Shown here one piece after another: positions 1-9,343 of a stretch of 64,000 bases of DNA (position 1 is its first letter; each line of letters opens with the position of its first letter). The position numbers and the translations under genes are program-made. The stretch is taken from contig CAZLWV010000015.1 of NCBI GenBank assembly GCA_964563135.1, positions 1 to 64,000 on the forward strand, in the 5' to 3' direction. The notes beneath the pieces are model-generated. The model saw nothing but the letters and a program-made list of their open reading frames with translations, had not been told where the DNA came from and did no database searches. The DNA comes from JAAYAY01 sp964563135. GTDB taxonomy: Bacteria; Planctomycetota; Planctomycetia; Pirellulales; Thermoguttaceae.

Positions 1-1713
1 ATGGGTGGCGGCATGATGGGCGGCATGGGTGGTGGGATGATGGGTGGCATGGGAGGCATGGGCGGCGGTTTTATGAACGTGCCCGGCGACCCTCGCAACC
101 TGCTTGATCCTCGCAACAGGCTGATCCAGGACGCGATGGAGAAGAATGGAGTTCAGTTCCAGGCCTTCGCGGTGAAGGACGATCTGAACCTGACCCCGGA
201 AACGGTTTCTGCCCAGAAGCCCGCGGCTGCGTCGGCCGGCAAGTCTTTCGAGCCGATCGATGTTCGCGTGCCGGAAGGCACGACCGCTGCCGATCACTGG
301 AAGGCCTATTTTGAGAAACATCAGCCCGAGCAGGCCGCCGTCCGGCAGGCCGTGCGCGAGATGGTGCAGGCGCAGCAATACGATTCCACCGTGGCGTTTA
401 TTCAGAACGCCCTCCGCAAGGCCAGTCCCCAGCCGTGGATGTATGAGGCGATGTCCATCGCCATGGAAGCGGGGGGTTACCCCAAGGAAGAGATTGAAAG
501 AACGGTGTTATCGGCAGTCGATTTCTGCGAGAGCCCCGCTGAACTGCTCTTCCTGGGAATCTACATGGACCGGCTGGGCTTGGATCAGCGGGCACTGCAG
601 ATCTACCGTCAGGTTTCGCAGATGTCGCCCACAAGTCCCGAACCCTACTTGCATGGACTGCGTCTTGCGCAGCGGATCCACGACGAAGCGGGTATTCAGT
701 GGGCCACGATTGGGGTTCTCAGCCAGGCATGGCAGTCCGATCGGCAGGAGGTGTGGATGTCCGGTGTCCGGGCGGCCAATGCCATGCTGCAGAAACTCCG
801 CGATGAGAAACGAACCCAAGAGGCCGATGCCTACAAGGCGGCTCTCGACCAGGCCCTGGTTCGTGACTGCGTCGTTACGGTCAGTTGGACCGGCGATGCC
901 GACGTGGATTTGCTGGTTGAAGAACCGAGCGGCACGATCTGTTCGCACCGTTCCCCGCGAACAACGGCGGGGGGTGTGATGGGAAGCGACACATCGTCGA
1001 GCCTGGCCAGTGCCAGCAGTTGCTCGGAGGTTTACGCGTGTCCCAAGGCGTTCGCGGGCAAGTACCGTATGCTCCTGCGCCGTGTCTGGGGCGAGTTGCC
1101 CGCAGGCCGGGTCACGGTGGAGATTCACACCAACCTCGGCACTGCCCAACACAAGGTCCTGCAGAAGTCGATCGAACTGGGCGAACGGGAATCGATGGTG
1201 GTCTTCGACCTCGAAGACGGGCGGCGGAAGGAATCGCTTGCCGAGCATCAGGTGGCCAATGCCGTGGCAGACCAACTGGCTCTCAACACAAGCGTGATCA
1301 CCCAGACTCATGACGTGCTCGCTCAGCAGCTTGCCGGACAGGCAGACATGGGCACACTTTCCGATTACTGGCAGTCGGGTGGGGGAGGCGGAGGTGGCAA
1401 CAATGTTGCTCCCTTCCTGTTGCGCACCGGGGGCGCGGTAGGTTACCAGCCTGTGATCACGACACTCTCGGAAGGCGCCATGCTCAACGCCATGGCGGTG
1501 ATCTCCGCTGATCGGCGCTACGTCCGTGTGACTCCTTCGCCGGTGTTCTCGGGCATCGCGGAGGTGAACACGTTCAACACGTCGACGGGTGCCGGCGCGG
1601 CGGGGCGTGGCGGAACGGGCGGCCAGGGCTTTGGCGGTNNNNNNNNNNTGGGTGGCATGGGAGGAATGGGCGGCATGGGCGGCGGCATGGGCGGCGGCAT
1701 GGGCTTCCAGTAG
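1..1713 (+). CDS. TPR / DUF2135-type protein with Gly-Met-rich tail (5' end outside window)
   Basis: The reading frame is open from the first base, inside a Gly/Met-rich stretch, so the real start probably lies upstream and only the C-terminal ~570 residues are seen. Residues ~85-290 look like TPR-type helical repeats. Around residue 290-410 is a beta-rich domain resembling DUF2135, with the motif GDADVDLLVEEPSG. A segment near residue 500 (SADRRYVRVTPSPVFSG) is of a kind seen at the C-terminus of planctomycete surface proteins. The protein ends in GGM repeats containing a 10-N gap at 1639-1648; the frame stays open across it. It is probably exported and structural or scaffolding. Architecture and tail resemble the giant protein at 36924-45758. 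The 3' end overlaps the convergent tsaD frame. Function is not established. Confidence 0.75.
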   Translation: MGGGMMGGMGGGMMGGMGGMGGGFMNVPGDPRNLLDPRNRLIQDAMEKNGVQFQAFAVKDDLNLTPETVSAQKPAAASAGKSFEPIDVRVPEGTTAADHWKAYFEKHQPEQAAVRQAVREMVQAQQYDSTVAFIQNALRKASPQPWMYEAMSIAMEAGGYPKEEIERTVLSAVDFCESPAELLFLGIYMDRLGLDQRALQIYRQVSQMSPTSPEPYLHGLRLAQRIHDEAGIQWATIGVLSQAWQSDRQEVWMSGVRAANAMLQKLRDEKRTQEADAYKAALDQALVRDCVVTVSWTGDADVDLLVEEPSGTICSHRSPRTTAGGVMGSDTSSSLASASSCSEVYACPKAFAGKYRMLLRRVWGELPAGRVTVEIHTNLGTAQHKVLQKSIELGERESMVVFDLEDGRRKESLAEHQVANAVADQLALNTSVITQTHDVLAQQLAGQADMGTLSDYWQSGGGGGGGNNVAPFLLRTGGAVGYQPVITTLSEGAMLNAMAVISADRRYVRVTPSPVFSGIAEVNTFNTSTGAGAAGRGGTGGQGFGGXXXXGGMGGMGGMGGGMGGGMGFQ

Positions 1714-2813
1714 TCGACTGGGTGGGGCGATCCCGTCCCGCCTCGAGAAATGAGCATCCAAGGGCTGAACCTGCCAGCGCGGGTTCCGCCCTTTTTTCGC
1801 ATCAGGCCCGCAACCACATCCAGCTCCAGCGATTCAAAACACCCCGCCCGCAGACGCTCCATGGCGATGGCGCCCATCACGGCGTTGTCGGTACAGAGAT
1901 GCAGCGGAGCCATGTGAAGGATCGCGCCTCGCTGCCGGGCCTCCTCCTGGAGCCGTTCACGGAACCGGCCATTGGCAGCCACGCCCCCGCCCACGCAGAG
2001 CGTGTTCATGCCCGTCTTTTTCAGAGCGAGCATGGCCTTGCCAACAAGACAATCAACGGCCGCCTCCTGGAAAGAAGCAGCCAGATCCGCCACCTGCTGC
2101 GGGGTCAGAACGAGCTGGTCGAAATCGGGCTTTCCGGGTCCGGCAATGGTGTAGCGGACAGCGGTTTTCAGCCCGCTGAAGCTGAAGTCGAGCACCTCGG
2201 GGTCGTTCAGAAGGGCTCGCGGGAAACGAAAGGCCTTCCGGTTGCCGAGCTCTGCGGCCCGCTCAATCGCCGGCCCCCCTGGGTAGGGCAGGCCGAGCAT
2301 GCTCGCCACCTTGTCGAACGCTTCGCCCGCCGCATCGTCGATGGTTGCCCCAAGGAGCTCGAAGTCGAGCGGGTCGCGGCAACGATACAGGCTCGAGTGG
2401 CCACCGCTGACGATCATTCCGACACAGGGAAACACGTCTCGCCCAGCCGCGATCCGGCAGGCATAGACGTGGGCCTGGAGATGATTGACGGCAATCAACG
2501 GCAGATCGGTTGCCGCGCACAAGGCCTTGGCGGCAACCAGTCCCACCAGGAGCGAGCCGGCCAGACCGGGCGTGTTGGCAACTGCCACCGCGTCCAGATC
2601 GGATAACCCCAGGCCGCTTCGCCGCAGAGCCTCATCGATTACCGGGAGAATGCGTTCGAGGTGGGCACGTGATGCGATCTCCGGCACGACACCTCCATAA
2701 GCGCTATGCAGGTCGTCCTGGGAAGCCACCACGGCTCCCAGGACCGCCAGATCGTCACCGATAACGGCCGCCGCGGTCTCATCACAGGTTGTCTCAATCG
2801 TCAGGATTGGCAT
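1518..2813 (-). CDS. tsaD: tRNA N6-adenosine threonylcarbamoyltransferase TsaD
   Basis: TsaD transfers the threonylcarbamoyl group to A37 of ANN-decoding tRNAs, making t6A with TsaB/TsaE. The protein starts with MPILTIETTCDETAAAV, the family N-terminal signature. The metal ligands H111 and H115 lie in NHLQAH, followed by SGGHSSLY, the FSFSGLKTAV segment and CVGGGVAANGRFRE. Homologues are ~330-350 aa. Here the frame runs to 431 aa because no stop follows the normal end (~residue 345, near base 1780). The extra ~85 residues are Pro-rich and are antisense to the Gly/Met tail of the neighbouring convergent gene, crossing the N gap. The true stop could lie in missing sequence. The catalytic part is secure; the 3' end is not. 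Confidence 0.93.
   Translation of the reverse strand: MPILTIETTCDETAAAVIGDDLAVLGAVVASQDDLHSAYGGVVPEIASRAHLERILPVIDEALRRSGLGLSDLDAVAVANTPGLAGSLLVGLVAAKALCAATDLPLIAVNHLQAHVYACRIAAGRDVFPCVGMIVSGGHSSLYRCRDPLDFELLGATIDDAAGEAFDKVASMLGLPYPGGPAIERAAELGNRKAFRFPRALLNDPEVLDFSFSGLKTAVRYTIAGPGKPDFDQLVLTPQQVADLAASFQEAAVDCLVGKAMLALKKTGMNTLCVGGGVAANGRFRERLQEEARQRGAILHMAPLHLCTDNAVMGAIAMERLRAGCFESLELDVVAGLMRKKGGTRAGRFSPWMLISRGGTGSPHPVDYWKPMPPPMPPPMPPIPPMPPXXXXPPKPWPPVPPRPAAPAPVDVLNVFTSAMPENTGEGVTRT
1639..1648. other. Assembly gap (10 N) in GGM-coding repeat
   Basis: Ten Ns interrupt the low-complexity Gly/Met codons. Contigs commonly break in such repeats, so the true length here is unknown. Both the plus-strand gene and the minus-strand tsaD extension read through it only if the gap is taken literally. 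Confidence 0.99.
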
Positions 2814-2958
2814 GGCGACTCGCTCGAAGCAGCGGCTGGATTACGCTGGAAAGGCTTGCCAGGAGCCGGCAAGAGGTGGTGGTTGGAGGCAGCCCCCATG
2901 GCCGGGCCAAGGCCCGTGCGCCGGGCGGGCCATGCACCGGGGCCGACGGCTGCCGAGA

Positions 2959-4440
2959 TCACGGCTGCTCGGGCACGGCAGGGTTTTCTTCCTTGGGCGG
3001 GCTGGTGTGTGCGGGAGGTTCGGCTGGCTGCTGAGCGGCCTTTGCCAGGCGTGCTTCTTCCGAGGCGGCCTCCGCAGGTTTTGCCACCTGCCCGGCCGCC
3101 AGTCCACGGAGGTGGTCCAGTGCCCGCTGCAGTTGCCGGTCGACGAATTCTGCATCCTCCGGCGGTTTGCCAGGACCGGCGTCTGCGGCCGGCTCGGACT
3201 TGGCGGAGTCCGCGGTGGCTGCCGTGGGTTTCTTCAGGATGTCCCGATCCCGCCGGTTCCGGGCCAGCGTGGCGGTCTCGGAAGGACTGAGGGCGAGCTG
3301 GAAGCCATCGTCCGGTTTGACCCCCCATTCGTCTTTGAGGGTATCTCCCGGGTGCCGATCGATGTTCTTGCCGTTGGGGCGACGGTAACCTGCGGTCGTG
3401 AGTTTCAGGGCGCTTTGGCCGCCCTCCATTTCGATCACTCGCTGCACGGATCCCTTGCCGTAGCTACGCTGCCCCACGATGACGGCTCGCTGGTGATCCT
3501 GAAGGCAGGCAGCGACGATCTCGCTGGCGCTGGCGCTGTATTCGTTGATCAGAACGACCAGCGGCAGGTTCTCAAAGGTGCCTCTTTTCTGGGCATCCCA
3601 AACCTGCTCCTTGACGTTCCGGCCCGCAGTGCTCACGATCCGCCCCTCGGAGACAAACAGGTCGGAAACCTGGATTGCCGAGCTGAGGAGGCCCCCGGGG
3701 TTGAATCGCAGGTCGAGGATCAGACCGGCGGCTTTCTTTGCCTCCAGTTCCGTCAGCACCTTTTTCAGATCATCAGCCGTGTCGCGGCCAAATACGGTGA
3801 GCCGCACATATCCGATCCGCAGGTCGTGGTCGAGCATGTAGTCCCACTGGTCGTCGGGACCTCGCTGGTTGCCCAGGACGGTCTCCAATCGGATGATCTG
3901 GCGAGTCAGCGAGATCTCCTCCGTTTCCGTGCTTCCGGGATGGGTGACCTTCAGCAAAACGGATGTCCCCGTTTCGCCTTTCAGCAATTCCACCGCATCA
4001 TCCAGCGAGATACCCTTCGTCGAGGTCCCGTTGATTTCCAGGATCCGGTCGCCGGCGATAATGCCAGCCCTGTAGGCGGGGGAGCCAACCAGGGGGCTGA
4101 TGACTATCAGTTGCCCTCGCTGGGTTCCTACCTGGATGCCGATTCCACCAAACTGCTGGGAGACCGCCGTCTGAAAACTGCTCATCCTTTCCGGAGCGAC
4201 GTAACCAGAATAGTCATCCAGTTGGCTCAGGACCCCCCGAATGGCCGCTTCGATCAGCTTACGGCGGTCGACGGGTTCAACGTAGTTCTGCTCCACTTGA
4301 TTGATTGCGTCCACCAGCAGCTTGTGGAGTTCGTAGTCATCCGGGCTCTCGGGCTTGAGCGGGTCCTCGGCTCCACGACTGGGCTGGCAGAGCAGCAGGA
4401 AGAAGATGCTGACCGCAAGTAACGCGAGCCGTCGGGCCAT
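2959..4440 (-). CDS. S41 family C-terminal processing peptidase (CtpA/Prc type)
   Basis: A secreted serine protease of 493 aa that would cleave C-termini of envelope proteins. Residues 1-23 form a signal peptide (MARRLALLAVSIFFLLL). A PDZ domain spans ~95-180 (GIGIQV, SPAYRAGIIAGDRILEING). The S41 core is ~200-390. The catalytic Ser lies in SASASE (302-307) and the catalytic Lys is K329 in SYGKGSVQ, the classic Ser/Lys dyad. The C-terminal ~100 residues are Ala/Glu/Pro-rich and probably disordered. The start is supported by a GGAG about 9 bases upstream. It lies downstream of the DUF1207 gene, separated by ~300 bp, and upstream of tsaD on the same strand. Confidence 0.93.
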   Translation of the reverse strand: MARRLALLAVSIFFLLLCQPSRGAEDPLKPESPDDYELHKLLVDAINQVEQNYVEPVDRRKLIEAAIRGVLSQLDDYSGYVAPERMSSFQTAVSQQFGGIGIQVGTQRGQLIVISPLVGSPAYRAGIIAGDRILEINGTSTKGISLDDAVELLKGETGTSVLLKVTHPGSTETEEISLTRQIIRLETVLGNQRGPDDQWDYMLDHDLRIGYVRLTVFGRDTADDLKKVLTELEAKKAAGLILDLRFNPGGLLSSAIQVSDLFVSEGRIVSTAGRNVKEQVWDAQKRGTFENLPLVVLINEYSASASEIVAACLQDHQRAVIVGQRSYGKGSVQRVIEMEGGQSALKLTTAGYRRPNGKNIDRHPGDTLKDEWGVKPDDGFQLALSPSETATLARNRRDRDILKKPTAATADSAKSEPAADAGPGKPPEDAEFVDRQLQRALDHLRGLAAGQVAKPAEAASEEARLAKAAQQPAEPPAHTSPPKEENPAVPEQP

Positions 4441-4746
4441 GACAGAATCTCCAGAGAGGAGCGTTCCGAGTTGAGGAAGAATAGTCTGGATCGGTCTGAT
4501 CCGCCGAACTCATTATGGGGAGAAATCCTGCGGATCTCCGCGTCCAGAGGCGGGACGGGTACTGCGTTGCCTACCGGCCTCCACAGCCTCTTCCCAGGCT
4601 CGAAGTCTCGCAGTTTCCAGGTTGGGAACCGCCTTTGCACCCGCCGAAAGACCGCTCCTTCCAGTATATCTCCCCCTGAATGCCCGACAAGACAACGCTT
4701 GCTCTGCCCCCCGAGCGAGTCTCTGTCTGACGGCCCTGCGGAACGG
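4441..4746. other. Intergenic spacer upstream of the S41 protease
   Basis: About 306 bases without a supportable gene. It should carry the protease promoter; I see a GGAG ribosome-binding site near 4450 but no convincing -35/-10 pair. Confidence 0.5.
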
Positions 4747-5811
4747 TCAGAAGTCGTACCACAGCCCCAGTCCGAAATGCTCTTCGTGTTCTGTGAAGAA
4801 CTGGCAGGCGTCTGACTTGCCGTTGAAGTAATTGAAGCCAAGACGGAGCAGGTTGCCTCCCTCGCCTCGGCGCTGCCAGCCAAGTTGGGCGGACACGCTG
4901 CCGCCGAAGTCAACCTCCTGGCGGATTCGTCCGTTGACGGCAAAGAAGGGAGAACCGAAAGAGGATTCCGCACGAACCCGACTCCAATCGACGCCGAACT
5001 GGAACTCCCAGGGATCGGCACCTCCCTTCCGATAGAAGGCATAGCCGGCCTCGGCGTACAGGCGAAGGTCCTCGACGATTCGAAGCCCGATGGCCAGAAC
5101 GGCCACATCGTGGGTGTAGTTGACCGGGATCGAGCCAGGGTTCTCCATCAGGTAGTCGTCACCCAGATGCGAGCTGAGGTGGTAGTAGGCCAGTTTTGTC
5201 TCCAGGGCCCCTTTTCGTACCGACAAGGGAACGCCGAACCGGAAATCCGTTGCCATCATCTGGCGCTGGGAGTCGAGGTCCAGCCGAGGAAAGGCAGCCC
5301 CTTCGATATCGAGCTGCCAGCCGAACGGAAGATCGGGATCATCGTCGCCATAGCGAAAGATGCCGACGTGGCCTCCCAGCGCGATGTCCCAGAGCCACCC
5401 GTGCCCCTTTTCGTACGACCAGACCGCACCGAGTCGAGACTCTCGTCCGGACGCAAGGTAGGCCGGGAATGTCAGCTCGTCCGGCAGCCACTGGGAGTGC
5501 CACGGTCCGCGCTGCGCGGCTGTTCCCCACGTGGAATCTGGAGCCGGTGCCTGGACCTGGCCGAGATCGCCCAACGCATACGGACTTGCCGCCTGACCCG
5601 GCTGGATGAGCAGAGGGGCCTCCTCCTGGCCAAACCACACCACTTCCCCGTCTTGCGACGACGGCAGGACCTGGGCAAGATCACTTCCCGAACCGGCCGT
5701 GGCCAGCATCTCCTCTTGCCCAAATCCGGTCCCAACCGGTGCCGCCAGAACCGCGACAAGCCAGATCAGACAGCAGTCATTGTGGTTGAAGTGGCGCATC
5801 AGAATCCCCAT
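4747..5811 (-). CDS. DUF1207 family outer-membrane-like protein
   Basis: A 354-aa secreted protein matching the DUF1207 family, common in planctomycetes. A signal sequence covers ~1-31 (CLIWLVAVLAAPVGTGFG); initiation at M5 (base 5799) is also possible. Diagnostic segments are WLPDELTFPAYLASGRES, FGWQLDIEGAAFPRLDLD and AYYHLSSHLGDDYL. The pattern of alternating hydrophobic residues and the ending in an aromatic strand (GLGLWYDF) suggest a beta-barrel in the outer membrane. The substrate or role is unknown for the family. Neighbours (S41 protease downstream) also point to the envelope. Confidence 0.85.
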   Translation of the reverse strand: MGILMRHFNHNDCCLIWLVAVLAAPVGTGFGQEEMLATAGSGSDLAQVLPSSQDGEVVWFGQEEAPLLIQPGQAASPYALGDLGQVQAPAPDSTWGTAAQRGPWHSQWLPDELTFPAYLASGRESRLGAVWSYEKGHGWLWDIALGGHVGIFRYGDDDPDLPFGWQLDIEGAAFPRLDLDSQRQMMATDFRFGVPLSVRKGALETKLAYYHLSSHLGDDYLMENPGSIPVNYTHDVAVLAIGLRIVEDLRLYAEAGYAFYRKGGADPWEFQFGVDWSRVRAESSFGSPFFAVNGRIRQEVDFGGSVSAQLGWQRRGEGGNLLRLGFNYFNGKSDACQFFTEHEEHFGLGLWYDF

Positions 5812-6098
5812 GGGCGGAGACTGAGTTCCAGCAACGTGCCAGTTGCCGGCGCAGTGGTCATGGATCTAGCTGAACCGGGCCGCAGAGTGTAGCGATTTTT
5901 GCGGCTCAGGGGCATAGAGGAATTCTGGAATTGGCCACTCCGCGCAGGTTGTGCACTTTCTCAGGGCGGCGGGGCTGCCGACCGATGCGAGCTAAAGGTT
6001 TTTGAGGTCGGCTGCACAGGGTCGCCCTGCTTAGTCGCCCTGCGAACGTGGCAGCACCCAAGGCAACGATCCAATCCGGCGAGGCGGCCGCATTCCGC

Positions 6099-6407
6099 CT
6101 ACTTCCTGACCGGGCGGCCCAGTTTCTCCTCCAGGCTGGCCACTTTTTGCTGCAGTCCGCCCGATCGCCCCCGGCGAAAGTCGAACTTGATCGAGCACTC
6201 GATCCGGCCGCAGTCTTCAGCCATCCGCTCGAAACACTTTCGCACAACGGCCATGACCTCGTCGTACTCCCCTTCCATCACCGTTCCCATCGCATGGCAG
6301 CGGTACTGCAATCCGCTGGCATCCACGATTTCGAGGCTTCTCGCCACGTAGGAACTAAGACTCTCTCCCTTGTCGAGGGGGTACATGCTGAATTCCAGTA
6401 GGACCAT
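6099..6407 (-). CDS. MTH1187 family thiamine-binding protein (DUF77/UPF0045)
   Basis: A 102-aa protein with the ferredoxin-like fold signature of the MTH1187/YkoF thiamine-binding family. Visible family features are the start MVLLEFSMYPLDKGES, the central GLQYRCHAMGTVMEGEYDEV, and a C-terminal helix (VASLEEKLGRPV). Members bind thiamine or related pyrimidines and are often of unknown physiological role. It is a single gene, divergent from glcD (start 6640), with ~230 bp between them that should carry both promoters. Confidence 0.85.
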   Translation of the reverse strand: MVLLEFSMYPLDKGESLSSYVARSLEIVDASGLQYRCHAMGTVMEGEYDEVMAVVRKCFERMAEDCGRIECSIKFDFRRGRSGGLQQKVASLEEKLGRPVRK

Positions 6408-6639
6408 GTTTGGTGTCTCGTCTTCTGGGGGTTGTTGGCAAGGCGCGAGCCTCGCACGGGAAAATCGGCAGGCAGGACGGTTGCCCGGCGACCCTGCCAG
6501 CGAGAGAGCATTCTACGTGAGCGGGGAGAGGCTGTTGAGGGCGTGCGGCAACGCCGGCGGGAGGCGTTTGATGTCTCGGGCGCCGGGGGAGTATAATCGA
6601 TCTTTTCGTTTCATCGGCCGCCGCCCGTGGACCTTTGTC

Positions 6640-8079
6640 ATGACGATGTTGCGAGCCCTCAAGAAACCGCTCATTCGGGATCTTCGTCGCCGCCTGGGCG
6701 CCTCGAGCGTCTTATGCGATCCGGCCGACCTGCGGGTCTATGATTGCGACGGACTGACGATCGAGAAGCAGATGCCGGAGGTTGTGGTTTTCCCGGCCAC
6801 GACGGAAGAGGTGGCCGACGTGGTTCAGATCAGCCGGCGGCACGATGTTCCGGTCGTCGCCCGCGGCGCCGGCACCAGCCTGGCTGGTGGTTGCCTGCCG
6901 ATCGGCGGCGGCGTGGTGGTGATGCTCACCCGGATGAAGCGGATCATTGAAGTCAACGTTCGCGATCGGATGGCCCTGGTGGAGGCGGGGGTGCTTAACC
7001 TGCAGCTTGCCCGGGCGCTGGCCGACACGGGCCTGCATTTTGCTCCCGATCCGTCCAGCCAGATCGCCTGCACGATCGGCGGCAACGTGGCCACCAACGC
7101 CGGCGGCCCGCACACGCTCAAGTACGGCGTGACGCTGAACCACGTGCTGGGTCTGGAGGCCGTGTTGGGAGACGGCACCGTGATCCAGCTTGGTCCGCTG
7201 GCCGACCGGGCCGCACTGGATCTGGCCGGATTGTTCGTGGGGAGCGAAGGAACGCTGGCGATCGTTACCAAGGTTTGGGTCAAGCTGACGCCCAATCCCC
7301 AGGACTACCGCACGCTGCGGGTCATTTTCGACTCGGTCGACGACGCCTCCAACGCCATCAGCGACGTGATCGCTGCGGGAATCGTGCCTGCCGCCATGGA
7401 GCTGATGGACCGGGGGATCCTTGCGGCGGTCGACGAGGCCTTCCATTTCGGGTTTCCCGCCGATGCCGACGCGGTCGTGGTGATTGAACTGGATGGCCTG
7501 AGCGTGGGGCTTGACGCCCAGCGCGATCGGATCGCCGAGATCTGCAATCGGCACAGGGCGCGTGAGATCCTCCAGGCGGCCGATGCCGCACAGCGAGCTT
7601 TGTTGTGGAAATGCCGGAAGATGGCGGTGGGCGCCGTAGGGCGGCTCAGTCCCAGCTACTGCATCCAGGACGGCGTTGTCCCGCGAACCAGGCTTCCCCA
7701 GATCATCCGCCGGATCACCGAGATCAGCGCCAAGTACTCGATCCGCATCGTGAACGTGGCCCACGCAGGGGACGGCAATATCCATCCGATCCTGCTTTTC
7801 GACGAACGCGACACCGGCCAGGTTCAGCGGGCGCTGGCGGCGGGAAAAGAACTCCTGGAAGACTGCATCGCATGTGGCGGAAGCGTGACCGCCGAACACG
7901 GCATTGGAATCGAGAAGATCAGCCTCATGGAGAAGCTCTTTGCACCCTATGACCTGCAGATGATGGAGAAGGTGCGCGACGCGCTGAATCCGGGGGGAAA
8001 ACTCGGCCTTGGCAAAGTTCTCCCGTCGCCCCACGCTCCTGTTCTGATTCATCCCGTCGAGGCGAGTATCCATGCTTGA
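6640..8079 (+). CDS. glcD: Glycolate oxidase FAD-linked subunit GlcD
   Basis: Catalytic flavoprotein subunit oxidising glycolate (or D-lactate-like 2-hydroxy acids) to the 2-oxo acid; 479 aa. The open frame extends upstream to 6370, but homology begins at MTMLRALKKPL, so ATG 6640 is chosen. The PCMH-type FAD-binding domain occupies ~35-220 (VARGAGTSLAGG, NVATNAGGPHTLKYGV). The C-terminal oxidase domain holds HAGDGNIHP and the EHGIGIEK motif. The gene overlaps glcE by 8 bases, evidence for translational coupling in a glcDEF operon. Confidence 0.95.
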   Translation: MTMLRALKKPLIRDLRRRLGASSVLCDPADLRVYDCDGLTIEKQMPEVVVFPATTEEVADVVQISRRHDVPVVARGAGTSLAGGCLPIGGGVVVMLTRMKRIIEVNVRDRMALVEAGVLNLQLARALADTGLHFAPDPSSQIACTIGGNVATNAGGPHTLKYGVTLNHVLGLEAVLGDGTVIQLGPLADRAALDLAGLFVGSEGTLAIVTKVWVKLTPNPQDYRTLRVIFDSVDDASNAISDVIAAGIVPAAMELMDRGILAAVDEAFHFGFPADADAVVVIELDGLSVGLDAQRDRIAEICNRHRAREILQAADAAQRALLWKCRKMAVGAVGRLSPSYCIQDGVVPRTRLPQIIRRITEISAKYSIRIVNVAHAGDGNIHPILLFDERDTGQVQRALAAGKELLEDCIACGGSVTAEHGIGIEKISLMEKLFAPYDLQMMEKVRDALNPGGKLGLGKVLPSPHAPVLIHPVEASIHA

Positions 8080-9331
8080 CCGCTACTTTTCTGGAAGCGA
8101 GACCATCGAGGCCGCAGGCGTTGCCGAGTTGTCCAGCGCGATTGCGGCATCGGCTGACGAAGGGAGGCCGATCTACCCGGTCGGCGGCGGCACGAGCCTC
8201 ACCCTGGGCGCGGCCGTGAGCCAGCCTGGTACGATCCTGTCGCTCAGGCGCTTGAACCGCCTCGTCGACTATCCCTCCGGCGACTTGACGATCAGCGTGG
8301 AAGCGGGCATGACGATGGGCCAACTGGCCCAACATCTTTCGACCGAGAACCAGCGACTTCCGATCGACGTTGCGCGAGCCGACACGGCAACCGTCGGCGG
8401 AGTGGTGGCGGCCAACCTGAGCGGCCCTCGCCGCTACCGTTTTGGCACCGTCCGCGATTACCTGCTCGGCCTGACGGCCATTGACGGAACCGGCAAATCC
8501 TTCTCTGCCGGCGGCCGCGTGGTGAAGAACGCGGCGGGCTATGATCTGACACGCCTCATGATCGGGTCCCTTGGCACCCTCGGCGTGATCACTCAAGCCA
8601 CGTTCATGGTCCGTCCGAAGCCGGAGAAATCGGCCCTGGCAGCGATCTGGCTGCCCGCCCTGAACCGGGCCGACACGGTGCTTCAGGCCCTCGACGCCAA
8701 GTGCCTGGAGCCAACTGCGGTCGAGCTTGTGGCAGGCCATAAGCCTCCCGCCGCTCTTTCGGTTCAAGCCCCGGCCAGCCTCTGGATCGGCGTGGAAGGG
8801 GATGCTGCCGAGGTGCAGTGGAAACTGGACGGCCTGGGGAGGTTCTGCCGCGATCAGGCTCTGGAAGTGGCGATTCACGACAATCCCGAGGCCACCCAGG
8901 CCATCTGGCAGGCACTCACCGACCACGGCAGCATCGTTCCGGCAGACCCGCTCGACACGGCTCTCACGGTGGAGGTAACCGTGTTGCCCTCGAAGTCTGC
9001 GATCCTTGCCGAACGCCTGCTCGAGTGGAACCAGCAGCTCTCGATCCATTGCCACGCGGGCAGCGGCGTGCTCGTGGTCCGAACAGCCTGTGAACCCGAC
9101 CAAGCGTGCCACGTGGCGGCGGAGATCCGCCGCAGGGCCGGCGAACTTGGCGGACAGGCCGCCGTCACCGCCTGGCCGCCCGAAAGCCGCATGGATCAGC
9201 AGACGGTGTGGGGCCCTCCGGGCGGCCAGTTGCGGGTCATGCAGCGGATCAAGCGGCAATTCGATCCGCGGGGTATCCTCAACCCGGGACGGTTCATCTT
9301 TGAGTCCGCGTCTGTTCACGTGCCAACCTGA
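8072..9331 (+). CDS. glcE: Glycolate oxidase FAD-binding subunit GlcE
   Basis: The 419-aa second flavin-binding subunit of the membrane-associated GlcDEF complex. It has its own PCMH FAD domain: VGGGTSLTLG (~30-40), DTATVGGVVAANLSGPRRY (~105-125) and VVKNAAGYDLTRLMIGSLG (~150-170). The C-terminus ends with FDPRGILNPGRF, the usual closing motif of FAD-linked oxidases. The start at 8072 overlaps the end of glcD. GlcE is longer than the E. coli protein (~350 aa), due to inserts in the middle of the substrate domain. Confidence 0.93.
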   Translation: MLDRYFSGSETIEAAGVAELSSAIAASADEGRPIYPVGGGTSLTLGAAVSQPGTILSLRRLNRLVDYPSGDLTISVEAGMTMGQLAQHLSTENQRLPIDVARADTATVGGVVAANLSGPRRYRFGTVRDYLLGLTAIDGTGKSFSAGGRVVKNAAGYDLTRLMIGSLGTLGVITQATFMVRPKPEKSALAAIWLPALNRADTVLQALDAKCLEPTAVELVAGHKPPAALSVQAPASLWIGVEGDAAEVQWKLDGLGRFCRDQALEVAIHDNPEATQAIWQALTDHGSIVPADPLDTALTVEVTVLPSKSAILAERLLEWNQQLSIHCHAGSGVLVVRTACEPDQACHVAAEIRRRAGELGGQAAVTAWPPESRMDQQTVWGPPGGQLRVMQRIKRQFDPRGILNPGRFIFESASVHVPT

Positions 9332-9343
9332 CATTCCAACGCC

